Assembly (NCBI RefSeq): GCF_900086655.1 | Contig: NZ_LT575476.1 | Location: 1,443,016-1,507,015, forward strand | DNA: 64,000 bases | Direction of reading: 5' to 3' | Source of the DNA: Paenibacillus tuaregi | GTDB taxonomy: Bacteria > Bacillota > Bacilli > Paenibacillales > Paenibacillaceae | Shown here: positions 46,195 to 54,964 of the stretch, in pieces | Layout: each line of letters opens with the position of its first letter | How positions within the stretch are numbered: position 1 is the first letter of the stretch | Translations under genes and position numbers: made by a program | Notes under the pieces: model-generated | Told to the model about the DNA's origin: nothing | Database searches by the model: none | The model's input: the letters and a program-made list of their open reading frames with translations, nothing else

Positions 46195-46530
46195 TCAAGA
46201 GCGGTAAGCGGTCTGAACCGAGCCGGCACTCACAGCTTGCTTCTGTTCAGACATCCGGGCCGCAGAACGCATTTTGGTAATAATTTTACGGATGCTGTCA
46301 ATAGACAGATGATAGGTCACGGCGAGCTCTGTTGCAGACAAGCCCCCGCAGTAAGATCTGAATATCTCCTCGTTACGGCGTGCAATCAGTTTGCGTGATC
46401 CGCTCACTTCACCCCATGGGGCCCGCTTGCTCTCAAGCTTGGGCACATACACCAGTTCACCCTGGATATAATGCTGCAGTTCCTTCAGCAGTCTAGGGGG
46501 AAGCACATCCTTCCCGTTTCTGTAATTCAC
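46195..46530 (-). CDS. CD3324-family helix-turn-helix protein
   Basis: The 111-residue product matches the CD3324/Mor-like group: NYRNGKDVLPPRLLKELQHY, IQGELVYVPK, GSRKLIARRNEEIF, then a helix-turn-helix (LSATELAVTYHLSIDSIRKI). It is probably a small transcriptional regulator. GTG 46530 with AGGAGG 9 nt upstream is preferred to TTG 46536. It overlaps the upstream 32-codon ORF by 38 nt in another frame, suggesting coupled translation. Confidence 0.75.
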   Translation of the reverse strand: MNYRNGKDVLPPRLLKELQHYIQGELVYVPKLESKRAPWGEVSGSRKLIARRNEEIFRSYCGGLSATELAVTYHLSIDSIRKIITKMRSAARMSEQKQAVSAGSVQTAYRS

Positions 46531-46591
46531 GTTCAAATTCCTCCTTAAATCGTTGTCCGTCCGTTACTGCCAATGCGATAAAAGTGTTCAT
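46493..46591 (-). CDS. 32-residue ORF upstream of the CD3324-type gene
   Basis: ATG 46591 has an excellent ribosome site (AAAGGAGG, 8-9 nt). The product begins MNTFIALAVTDGQRFKEEFE and ends EGCASP. Its last third overlaps the next gene start in a different frame, and the AAGGAGG used by that gene lies inside this ORF. It may be a leader peptide that couples or gates translation of the regulator. Confidence 0.45.
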   Translation of the reverse strand: MNTFIALAVTDGQRFKEEFERELQKREGCASP

Positions 46592-46633
46592 TGTCGTGAT
46601 CCTCCTTTCGATTTTTGGATTTTGGATTTTTAA

Positions 46634-46662
46634 ATAATGGTACAAGGTCTTGCTTATGTCAA
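46634..46662 (-). promoter_or_regulatory. Minus-strand sigma-A-type promoter
   Basis: On the minus strand: TTGACA (46662-46657), 17-nt spacer, CATTAT (46639-46634), about 43 nt before the 32-codon ORF. Confidence 0.65.
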
Positions 46663-46691
46663 AAATAAAACGGCCGCTTGAGAAAAACAAA

Positions 46692-46742
46692 TTATTGTTG
46701 ACCCACCGGAAACCTTCTGACGTCGATCATATACTTGATCAT
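46692..46742 (-). CDS. 16-residue ORF with ribosome site
   Basis: ATG 46742 follows AAAAGAGGTG by 6 nt; the product is MIKYMIDVRRFPVGQQ. It lies upstream of the promoter for the CD3324-type gene, so it belongs to a separate or longer minus-strand transcript. Too short to assign; may not be translated. Confidence 0.25.
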   Translation of the reverse strand: MIKYMIDVRRFPVGQQ

Positions 46743-46870
46743 TCTCAGCACCTCTTTTCTTAGCGTTATGTAGTGTAATCTATATTAAGAATAGCTTATT
46801 ATCCATCCGAGATTCAACTTTTTCATTCCATTTCCTTCCTAACCCACACAATAGAAATACCCCGTAAATT

Positions 46871-46894
46871 AAAAGGGAGGCCTTGCGGCCCCCC
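46871..46894 (-). terminator. Minus-strand terminator in the gene-free region
   Basis: On the minus strand GGGGGGCC-GCAA-GGCCTCCC (one mismatch) is followed by TTTTAATTT. Upstream on the same strand, AAGGGGG precedes a 10-codon ORF (TTG start, MITVNEVASA, about 46950-46918) and a perfect TTGTCGG-C-CCGACAA palindrome (46976-46990). The rest of 46592-47152 shows no gene. Confidence 0.55.
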
Positions 46895-47152
46895 GACATT
46901 AGGTTCAGCTCCGCTTACGCGGAAGCCACCTCGTTCACTGTGATCAATTCGATCAGCCCCCTTTCCCAGCTGTTTTTGTCGGCCCGACAACTATATTAAC
47001 TCATATTCTGCACCGGGAAGAAAGTGAAAGAATAATTATAAACGTTCTTTACGCCGTGGATAAGGACAAACATCAGTTCGGAAAATAGGGATTCATGTGA
47101 TAAAATGAGAGGTGAACGATAGATTTGGACGTCAGGTAAGGATGTGTAAATT

Positions 47153-48481
47153 ATGGATTTATTCTCTTATGGGCAGGAATCGACTCCGGGAATGCGGCTG
47201 TTAGCCGACCGGATGCGTCCAACCACACTAGATGAATATATTGGCCAGGAGCATATTGTCGGCAAGGGGAAGCTGCTGCGGAGAGCGATTGAGGCGGACC
47301 AGGTATCCTCCATTTTGTTATATGGCCCACCTGGATGCGGCAAGACCACGCTTGCACATATAATTTCCAATCAGACGCAGGGGGAGTTCGTGCGCCTTAA
47401 CGCTGTGGATGCTTCGGTTAAAGACGTGAGGGCGGTTATAGAGAAGGCCCAGAATGACAAGAACATGTACGGTATCAAAACGATCCTGTTTCTCGACGAG
47501 GTGCACCGTTTCAACAGCTCAAGGCAGGATGCCCTGCTTCCAGCGGTGGAGAAGGGAACGATCATCTTTATCGGGGCGACCACAGAGAACCCGTTCCACT
47601 ATGTGAACGGGGCCTTACTGAGCCGCTCGACACTGTTCCAGCTGGAGCCGCTGACGAAGGAGCATTCGCTGATCGCGATGCGGCGCGCGCTTGCGGATGC
47701 GGACAAGGGCCTGGGCTATATGAAGCTCCAGGCCGATGAGGATGCGCTGGAGCACATTGCCTGGGTGTCCAACGGGGACATCCGCAGGGCGCTCAACGCG
47801 CTGGAGCTGGCTGCACTCACGACACCGCCTTTGGCGGACGGGACCGTGCACCTGACCCTGGAGGTGGCGGAGGAGTCCATCCGCCGCCCGATTGTCAAAG
47901 CCGACGAATCGACCCAGTACGATGTCTTGTCGGCCTTCCACAAGAGCATCCGCGGTTCCAGTGACGCGGCGCTCTTCTGGTTCCTCTATGCCGTCGAGAA
48001 GCTCGGCATGGACCCCATGGTGTTCCTGCGGCGGCTGATCGCAGCCAGCAGCGAAGACATTGGCCTGGCCAATCCTCAGGCCATGGTGCAGGCGGTGAGC
48101 GCACTTGACGCCTACCGCAACAACGGATGGCCGGAGGCCAAGCTCAATATTGCGCAGGCGATTCTGTTTGCGGTGGAGAGTCCGAAGTCGAACGCAGTGT
48201 ACACCGCCATCTCCAAGGCGATGGGAGCGATGGACCGGATGCAGTCGGCAGAGGTTCCGCTGCATCTGCGGGATGGCCACTATGCCGGGGCTGTTAAGCT
48301 CGGGCATACCGGCTACAAGTACCCGCATGATTATCCGGGGCATTATGTGAAGCAGGACTATCTGCCGGAGGAGCTTAAGGGAGCCGTCTTCTACGAAGCG
48401 ACGGAACAGGGCAATGAAAGCAAGATCAAACATAACCAGCAGCTGCGCAGCCAGCAGGACGGGCGGGGAAGACAGCGCTAG
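47153..48481 (+). CDS. rarA: Replication-associated recombination protein RarA
   Basis: The 442-residue AAA+ ATPase has Walker A LYGPPGCGKTTLAHII, Walker B FLDEVHRFNSSRQD, sensor GATTENPF, and the C-terminal MgsA domain (DPMVFLRRLIAASSEDIGLA, YKYPHDYPGHYVKQDYLP). It acts at stalled replication forks. Conserved location before cymR. Ribosome site GGTAAGGATG is moderate. Confidence 0.95.
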   Translation: MDLFSYGQESTPGMRLLADRMRPTTLDEYIGQEHIVGKGKLLRRAIEADQVSSILLYGPPGCGKTTLAHIISNQTQGEFVRLNAVDASVKDVRAVIEKAQNDKNMYGIKTILFLDEVHRFNSSRQDALLPAVEKGTIIFIGATTENPFHYVNGALLSRSTLFQLEPLTKEHSLIAMRRALADADKGLGYMKLQADEDALEHIAWVSNGDIRRALNALELAALTTPPLADGTVHLTLEVAEESIRRPIVKADESTQYDVLSAFHKSIRGSSDAALFWFLYAVEKLGMDPMVFLRRLIAASSEDIGLANPQAMVQAVSALDAYRNNGWPEAKLNIAQAILFAVESPKSNAVYTAISKAMGAMDRMQSAEVPLHLRDGHYAGAVKLGHTGYKYPHDYPGHYVKQDYLPEELKGAVFYEATEQGNESKIKHNQQLRSQQDGRGRQR

Positions 48482-48536
48482 TGCTCAGAATTCCATCCGA
48501 CTAACGTCAATGCAACAGCTAATCTGTCACACCAAA

Positions 48537-48585
48537 AAAGCCATCCGGCTTTCAGGATTATTGCCTGAGCGGGATGGCTTTCTTG
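48537..48585 (+). terminator. Terminator of rarA
   Basis: Perfect 10-bp stem AAAGCCATCC with GGATGGCTTT around a 25-nt loop, then CTTGTT. Confidence 0.75.
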
Positions 48586-48783
48586 TTATAAAAGTTGAAC
48601 TAACGGAAGATCAGGGAATAGGCAGAAGGGTAAAATGATTCTGGAGAAGCGAAGCGTTCGCCTTTGTTAACGGATTTCTGCCGTATTGAAATGCTTAGAT
48701 CAAGAAATCCGTGAACAACAGCGATCGGAAGAACATTACACCTGGATGCCTTCATCCGTACAATCATTGTTCAACTTAATAGT
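48586..48783 (+). repeat. Structured dispersed element, copy 2
   Basis: About 198 nt with a terminal inverted repeat (AAGTTGAAC 48592-48600, GTTCAACTT 48769-48777). The core at 48636-48667 is 28/32 identical to the minus strand of 27329-27360. Core hairpin GCGAA-GCG-TTCGC; long stem 48664-48679 with 48703-48718 (15 of 16), extended by TCGC/GCGA (48658-48661 with 48721-48724). It lies between convergent rarA and mnmA and ends 4 nt before the mnmA stop codon. Confidence 0.7.
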
Positions 48784-48787
48784 TATT

Positions 48788-49939
<1,152 letters not shown>

Positions 49940-50160
49940 TTAAGTTCGTAAAAAATGTAAAAATAACAAAAATGTAAATAGCGATTGTTTTCCAAAATCG
50001 CTGGAGATATGTTACGATAAGCTGAGGTTAAAGATCGGAATAGGGCGTAAATAAGCTTCTTGAGCAAACACTTTGCTTATAGTGTACCCTGTTTCTAACT
50101 TTTACAGGTTCAAAGATCTATTATATAAAGATTATGCGAAAATTGAAAGAGGTGGCTTCT

Positions 50161-50580
50161 TTGAAGATTTCAACTAAAGGACGCTATGGATTAACAATTA
50201 TGATGGAACTTGCAGCCAAATTTGGTGAAGGACCAACCTCCCTGAAGAGTATTGCCGAGAAGAACCAGCTATCCGAACATTACCTTGAGCAATTGATTGC
50301 TCCGCTCCGCAATGCTGGACTGGTTAAGAGTATTCGGGGTGCTTATGGGGGATACATATTGTCTCGCGAAGCTTCTGAAATTACAGCAGGGGATATTATT
50401 CGCGTGCTTGAGGGGCCGATCTCTCCGGTGGATTTCACGGAGGAAGATGATCCGGCCAAACGTGATCTGTGGCTGCGCATTCGCGACAGCATTGCCGAGG
50501 TTCTGGATTCTACAACACTGGATAACCTGGTCAATTTTGAAGAGCAGGGCGCGAAAGAGAACTACATGTTCTATATCTAG
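50161..50580 (+). CDS. cymR: Rrf2-family cysteine metabolism repressor CymR
   Basis: The 139-residue product closely resembles CymR: MKISTKGRYGLTIMMELAAK start, winged helix (SLKSIAEKNQLSEHYLEQLI, RNAGLVKSIRGAYGGYIL) and AGDIIRVLEGPISPV. It represses cysteine and sulfur genes together with CysK in B. subtilis. TTG 50161 with AGAGGTGG upstream gives the family N terminus; the frame is open further 5'. Confidence 0.92.
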   Translation: MKISTKGRYGLTIMMELAAKFGEGPTSLKSIAEKNQLSEHYLEQLIAPLRNAGLVKSIRGAYGGYILSREASEITAGDIIRVLEGPISPVDFTEEDDPAKRDLWLRIRDSIAEVLDSTTLDNLVNFEEQGAKENYMFYI

Positions 50581-50687
50581 CAGGAATCCTGCGCTGGATT
50601 GAACTACCGATGGTTGCAAGTGTCACCTATGTATCAGGAACCAGCCCGGGTAAACAATTTTATCTCAGGTCATTATTTAGGTGAACG

Positions 50688-50717
50688 AGCCCTCTGTTAT
50701 CCATTAGAGGGCTTTTT
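50688..50717 (+). terminator. Terminator of cymR
   Basis: Perfect 8-bp stem AGCCCTCT with AGAGGGCT, 10-nt loop, T run. Confidence 0.85.
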
Positions 50718-50722
50718 TAAGG

Positions 50723-50827
50723 TTACACAAAGGTTCTAGAAACGATGACCAGAAGAATAAAGAGAACCAAAATAGTGCCTACAGAAGTAAACATTCCTCC
50801 ACCATAACCTCCTGCTACTTCTCCCAT
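50723..50827 (-). CDS. YjcZ-family sporulation peptide
   Basis: A 34-residue ORF after a near-perfect ribosome site (AAAGGAGGTG). The product begins MGEVAGGYGGGMFTSVGTIL and ends in one hydrophobic helix (VLFILLVIVSRTFV). Gly/Tyr-rich start plus short membrane helix is the YjcZ/SscA pattern of small spore-associated proteins. Convergent with cymR across a terminator. Confidence 0.75.
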   Translation of the reverse strand: MGEVAGGYGGGMFTSVGTILVLFILLVIVSRTFV

Positions 50828-51003
50828 GACCGACACCTCCTTTATTCATCTTCAGAAGTATCATACGTTTCTATGTCCTGGTTTCGACACAGTTAAATCC
50901 CCAATTTTAAGGCTCAATCTCAACTCTGTCGTAATGATCAGACTTTTGGTCGATATTTGGCCGATACTAGGAGTGATTTCAACGGGAAAAGTTCAGGCAT
51001 AGA

Positions 51004-51045
51004 CACCAAGACTCCCAGGGAGAATTGGCTCTGGTGCCTTTTTAC
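51004..51045 (+). terminator. Possible plus-strand terminator
   Basis: CACCAAGA/CTCCC pairs with GGAG/TCTGGTG (one bulge) and is followed by CCTTTTT. No plus-strand gene precedes it in 50830-51000, so it may end a small RNA or serve no present gene. Confidence 0.35.
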
Positions 51046-51046
51046 A

Positions 51047-51166
51047 TCATCTTCCCCACGATACCATTCCATAAAAGCCCGCTGCCAGGTAAAGCAGCGC
51101 CAAACATCCAAGAATAATGAGCCACGTGTAGAAAGGGTCTCTGTGTTTTCGAACGGTCTTTTTCAT
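51047..51166 (-). CDS. 39-residue membrane protein
   Basis: ATG 51166 follows AGGTGG by 11 nt. The product begins MKKTVRKHRDPFYTWLIILG, continues as one membrane helix (CLALLYLAAGFYGMV) and ends SWGR. Positive-inside start suggests the C-terminus lies outside. Unknown family; divergent from the desulfurase gene. Confidence 0.5.
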   Translation of the reverse strand: MKKTVRKHRDPFYTWLIILGCLALLYLAAGFYGMVSWGR

Positions 51167-51249
51167 AATTTATCGGACCACCTTTAACCGTGTATTTATT
51201 AAGGATAACACCTGAATAATCTTCCAAGTTGGTTCTTTCTTATAAAGTA

Positions 51250-51279
51250 TTGATTTATCCTTTATAATGTGGATACAAT
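51250..51279 (+). promoter_or_regulatory. Promoter of the desulfurase gene
   Basis: TTGATT (51250-51255), 18-nt spacer, TACAAT (51274-51279), 78 nt before the start codon. Confidence 0.5.
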
Positions 51280-51357
51280 AGGATTTTGTGAAATCATAAA
51301 CAATATGTAAGAATTCCGGGCTGGATATTCTTCATTAAAATAAGGTGGCGTTCAAAA

Positions 51358-52509
51358 ATGAGAAACATTTATTTGGACCATGCAGCCTCTACACCAGTTC
51401 ATCCTGAAGTGGCGGCTGAAATGCTTCGGGTGATGCAGGGCCAGTACGGCAACGCATCCAGCATACATGCTTTTGGACGGGCAGCCAAAAGAACAGTGAA
51501 TGGGGCACGGGATTCTCTCGCTGCCTCTTTGGGCTGCCGGCCGGATGAAGTCGTCTTTACAGCTGGCGGTACGGAAAGTGATAATCTAGCTCTCTTTGGC
51601 TCGGTTGCCACGAGCCATACAGAAGGAAAACATATTATCACAACAGCCGTGGAGCATCATGCTGTTCTTCATTCTTGTCATGAGCTTGAGAAGAGAGGGT
51701 ACCATGTGACTTACCTTCCGGTTGATTCTCAAGGAATGGTGTATGCTGATCAAGTTAAGGAAGCCATCACGGATGACACGATTCTGATTAGTGTCATGTA
51801 TGCCAATAATGAGGTCGGCACCGTGCAGCCGATTCAGGAGATTGGTACCCTGGCTAGGGAGCGGGGGATTGTGTTTCATGTTGACGCAGTACAGGCTCTG
51901 GGTTCTCTTGATATTTCATGTTCCGACCTTCCGGTTGATCTCATGAGCTTCTCTGCTCACAAGATAAACGGTCCCCAAGGCATAGGAGCCCTGTATGTGC
52001 AACACAATACGAGACTGGAGCCGCTGCTGCATGGCGGACTGCAGGAGAGGAAGCGCCGCGCGGGAACGGAGAATCTGGCGGGTGCCGCAGGATTCGCCCG
52101 TGCTGCGCAGCTGGCCACAGCTGATATTCCAGCGAAGCAGGCTTACGATGAAGGGCTGCGCCGGACTTTTCTTACGGCGCTTGACCAGCACATTGGCAAG
52201 GACCGTTATGTTATAAACGGACATCCTACTTCAAGGCTCGCTCACATCCTTAATATCAGCTTTCCTGAGGTAGGAACCGAGACCATGCTTATGAATCTGG
52301 ATATGGAGGGAATCGCCGCTGCTAGCGGGTCAGCATGCACCTCGGGGTCGCTGGAACCGTCCCATGTTCTGGAGGCTATGAACATCCCTGAACAGGTTTT
52401 GCGGAGTGCGATTCGATTCAGCTTTGGTTTGGGTAATACTAATGAAGAAATGGAATACACCGCCGAAAAAATTGGAACCATTTTAAGCCGTATACGTAAT
52501 AGGAGATAG
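51358..52509 (+). CDS. Cysteine desulfurase (IscS/YrvO type)
   Basis: The 383-residue PLP enzyme has the start YLDHAASTPVHPEV, PLP Lys in SFSAHKINGPQG (about 203), GGLQERKRRAGTENLAG and the active-site Cys in SGSACTSGS (about 326). It releases sulfur from cysteine; in B. subtilis the gene after cymR (yrvO) feeds MnmA for tRNA thiolation. AAGGTGG precedes the ATG. Confidence 0.92.
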   Translation: MRNIYLDHAASTPVHPEVAAEMLRVMQGQYGNASSIHAFGRAAKRTVNGARDSLAASLGCRPDEVVFTAGGTESDNLALFGSVATSHTEGKHIITTAVEHHAVLHSCHELEKRGYHVTYLPVDSQGMVYADQVKEAITDDTILISVMYANNEVGTVQPIQEIGTLARERGIVFHVDAVQALGSLDISCSDLPVDLMSFSAHKINGPQGIGALYVQHNTRLEPLLHGGLQERKRRAGTENLAGAAGFARAAQLATADIPAKQAYDEGLRRTFLTALDQHIGKDRYVINGHPTSRLAHILNISFPEVGTETMLMNLDMEGIAAASGSACTSGSLEPSHVLEAMNIPEQVLRSAIRFSFGLGNTNEEMEYTAEKIGTILSRIRNRR

Positions 52510-52602
52510 GATCTTCGGCTCGGCTTTTTGGCTGCATACTGCAAGCTGTGTATCTGTTTCTTTGTTTAGATACCATAAAGTTTGGCAGGAGGGCTCCGGG
52601 AC

Positions 52603-53124
52603 ATGAAACTTCAAGAGTTGATTGGACTATCAGTATTTGATGTTGAGAACGGCAAGCAAATCGGGAAAGTCCTGGATATTATCCTTAGCAACGACTGGAA
52701 GATTGAGGCCATTGAACTGGAGAGCAAAGGCCTGTTCTCAACCAGTGTTAAGGGTGTCCTGTGGGAAGATATCGCCGCTTATGGCGAAGACGCCGTTATG
52801 ATCCGCAACCAGCAGGCTGTCCGCAAGTTGGAAGCCGAGAATATACAGCTAACGTTTGTCCAAGGCAGCAGTAAACTCAGGGAACTTCCTGTGCTTACGA
52901 GTGACGGTGTTATGATTGGGCATATCAGTGATGTTTATTTTGACCAGGAAGTGGGAAATACAATAGTAGGATTGGAAATAAGTGACGGATTTATTTCCGA
53001 TTTGATGGAAGGCCGCAAATGGCTGCCCTATACTTCAGATATGACGAAGGGCGAGAATGCCGTCATCGTGCCTCCGCTAAGCGAAGAGAGGCTCGAAAAA
53101 GGGATTTATACTGCTAACGAATAG
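52603..53124 (+). CDS. PRC-barrel protein (YrrD-like)
   Basis: The 173-residue product has two PRC-barrel domains (KLQELIGLSVFDVENGKQIG, about 1-70; LPVLTSDGVMIGHISDVYFD, about 85-160). PRC barrels mediate protein or RNA contacts; this member is uncharacterised. ATG 52603 (GGAGG, 10 nt) fits better than the longer reading. B. subtilis yrrD lies in the same region; yrrB and recD2, which separate it from mnmA there, are absent here. Confidence 0.8.
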   Translation: MKLQELIGLSVFDVENGKQIGKVLDIILSNDWKIEAIELESKGLFSTSVKGVLWEDIAAYGEDAVMIRNQQAVRKLEAENIQLTFVQGSSKLRELPVLTSDGVMIGHISDVYFDQEVGNTIVGLEISDGFISDLMEGRKWLPYTSDMTKGENAVIVPPLSEERLEKGIYTANE

Positions 53125-53131
53125 GTGTGAT

Positions 53132-53347
53132 ATGATGATGAAATGTCCAAATTGCAGCTCGAAAGATATCGGCAAGATTGGCTCCCATCAGTTCTATTGC
53201 TGGGGCTGCTTTATTGAATTGACCGTTAATGGAGAGAAAATGTCGGTATACCAGGTCGAAGAGGATGGAACTCTCAGCTCACTCGATGATCTGTTTTTCG
53301 GGGAGGAAATGGTTCAGGACTTCCCTCAGATTCATGCGTCCTCTTAA
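53132..53347 (+). CDS. Small zinc-ribbon-like protein
   Basis: The 71-residue product has CPNC near the start and CWGC about 17 residues later, a likely zinc ribbon, then a beta unit (IELTVNGEKMSVYQVEEDG) and an acidic tail. AGGTG lies close before three consecutive ATG codons (53132, 53135, 53138), so the exact start is uncertain. It follows the yrrD-like gene by 7 nt. Function unknown. Confidence 0.65.
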   Translation: MMMKCPNCSSKDIGKIGSHQFYCWGCFIELTVNGEKMSVYQVEEDGTLSSLDDLFFGEEMVQDFPQIHASS

Positions 53348-53382
53348 TAAATTACGGATTGCATACATATGGAATCCCTGAC

Positions 53383-53437
53383 GCCGTCAGGCGGGAAAAC
53401 TCCTTGACTTAGGAGCTTTTCCGTCAGACGGCTTTTT
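53383..53437 (+). terminator. Terminator after the zinc-ribbon gene
   Basis: A long stem combining GCCGTC with GACGGC, CGGGAAAA with TTTTCCG, and CTCCT with AGGAG, followed by five T. Confidence 0.85.
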
Positions 53438-53542
53438 GCATCGTTTTATTTTCTGCCAACTTGTCTTAGTCATCCGATTATTTTCCATCGGGTCAGCATA
53501 TACTCTTTACGTACAGCCAGTCCGCGTAAGGAGGGGATACAT

Positions 53543-54610
53543 ATGGAACCATTCTGGAACAGCAAGGTGTTCCGTTACGGGCTCTGGGTGCTGCTGGGAC
53601 TGATCATTGTGTATTTCCTGTGGCTGCTGAGACCCGTCATTGGTTCAATTTTTAGTTTCTTGAGAGTTATTTTTGCACCGTTTGTTATCGCACTGATTAT
53701 TTCTTACATTCTCAATCCGGTAGTCAAGCTGCTTGGGGAACGGAAAGTTCCGCGCACAGCGGCTGTTCTGCTCATCTATGCGGTATTCCTCACCAGCCTT
53801 GCGGTTATTCTTGCAAATATGATTCCGATGTTCATGAATCAGCTAGGCGAGCTGAGTGAGCATCTGCCTGAACTGACCCTGCATACACAGCAAATTATGA
53901 ACAGTTGGGATACTTCGTTTCTGCCAAGCGGTGTCCGGCTCGGAATGAACAACTGGTTCTTTCAATTGGAGCAGAAGCTTGCGGCCGGTATTTCCGATTT
54001 CATGAACAACATAGGCGCAACCATCGGAGTGATCTTCAATGCGTTCATCATTCCGTTTCTGATTTTCTATATGCTCAAGGATTTTGAAGTCATGGAACGT
54101 ATGGTTATTACCTTCCTGCCTCATACACGGCGCAAATCGATTGTATTGCTGATGAAGGAAATTGACGATGCACTGGGCAGCTATATCCGGGGTCAGCTTC
54201 TGGTATGTGTAATTATTGGGACCTTTGCTTACATCGGTTACATGATTATTGGCATGCCTTATGCACTGCTGCTGGCGAGTGTGGTGGCCGTATGCAACAT
54301 CATTCCTTATCTTGGGCCGTTTCTTGGGGCCGCTCCAGCAGTGCTTATGGCCTCGGTCGTGTCATGGAAAATGGTGCTTATGGTCATTGTGGTGAATTTT
54401 ATCTGCCAGATGCTGGAGAGCAATGTGATTTCTCCTCAGGTGGTGGGAAGAACGCTGAATATGCATCCGATGCTGATTATATTTGCGCTGCTGGCAGGCG
54501 GTGAAATCGCAGGTATTCCGGGACTGATCTTGGCGGTTCCCTGCTTTGCCGTTCTGAAAGTCATTATCCAGCATTTCTACGCTTATTACGTGCGGCGAAA
54601 GCCGGTATAA
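53543..54610 (+). CDS. AI-2E family permease (YrrI-like)
   Basis: The 355-residue product has about seven membrane segments and the AI-2E (UPF0118) pattern: APFVIALIISYILNPVVKLL, LIFYMLKDFEVMERM, YIRGQLLVCVIIGTFAYIGY, IPYLGPFLGAAPAVL and SPQVVGRTLNMHPMLIIFAL. The family includes Na+/H+ antiporters and possible autoinducer exporters; the substrate is not readable. Position before alaS matches B. subtilis yrrI. AAGGAGGGG precedes the ATG. Confidence 0.88.
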   Translation: MEPFWNSKVFRYGLWVLLGLIIVYFLWLLRPVIGSIFSFLRVIFAPFVIALIISYILNPVVKLLGERKVPRTAAVLLIYAVFLTSLAVILANMIPMFMNQLGELSEHLPELTLHTQQIMNSWDTSFLPSGVRLGMNNWFFQLEQKLAAGISDFMNNIGATIGVIFNAFIIPFLIFYMLKDFEVMERMVITFLPHTRRKSIVLLMKEIDDALGSYIRGQLLVCVIIGTFAYIGYMIIGMPYALLLASVVAVCNIIPYLGPFLGAAPAVLMASVVSWKMVLMVIVVNFICQMLESNVISPQVVGRTLNMHPMLIIFALLAGGEIAGIPGLILAVPCFAVLKVIIQHFYAYYVRRKPV

Positions 54611-54616
54611 GGCACA

Positions 54617-54646
54617 TTGACAGCTTTGGGCATTGACTTATATACT
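54617..54646 (+). promoter_or_regulatory. Promoter of the alaS leader
   Basis: TTGACA (54617-54622), 18-nt spacer, TATACT (54641-54646). An overlapping inverted repeat (TTGAC near 54633, GTCAA near 54658) lies around the start region. Confidence 0.65.
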
Positions 54647-54652
54647 TGAATG

Positions 54653-54932
54653 TATATGTCAAATCGTTGATGAGATAAAGTACGTTCAGTCCCGGATTGT
54701 TCAGAGAAAAGGTTCCTTTGCTGTTCAAGCTTCATTATTATGGACAGGCAATGGGTGTGAGAGCCTTAATTCCGGTTGTGCGGAAAGCTGATCTCAGAGA
54801 GCGGGCCAAACCCGCCGGTGGCTCCGTTACAGCCGTCCAAGGAGATCTTTTTCCGGGGCCTTAAGGCCAAGGGAAGAGATAACCAGGGTGGTACCGCGAG
54901 CTCATCGTCCCTGATATTCAGGGGCGTTTTTT
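54653..54932 (+). promoter_or_regulatory. T-box leader of alaS
   Basis: The invariant antiterminator element AGGGTGGTACCGCG is at 54885-54898. It is followed by the terminator CGTCCCTGA-TAT-TCAGGGGCG and six T (54906-54932). Uncharged tRNA-Ala would favour readthrough. The alaS frame is open through this leader, but that extension is RNA structure, not protein. Confidence 0.92.
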
Positions 54933-54964
54933 GTTTTTATTTAATGTTTAGGAGGCTATTCCTT

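Noticed and set aside
54776..54964. N-terminal extension of AlaS
   Set aside because: The open frame runs through the T-box antiterminator and terminator; the real start at 54965 has a ribosome site and matches the family.
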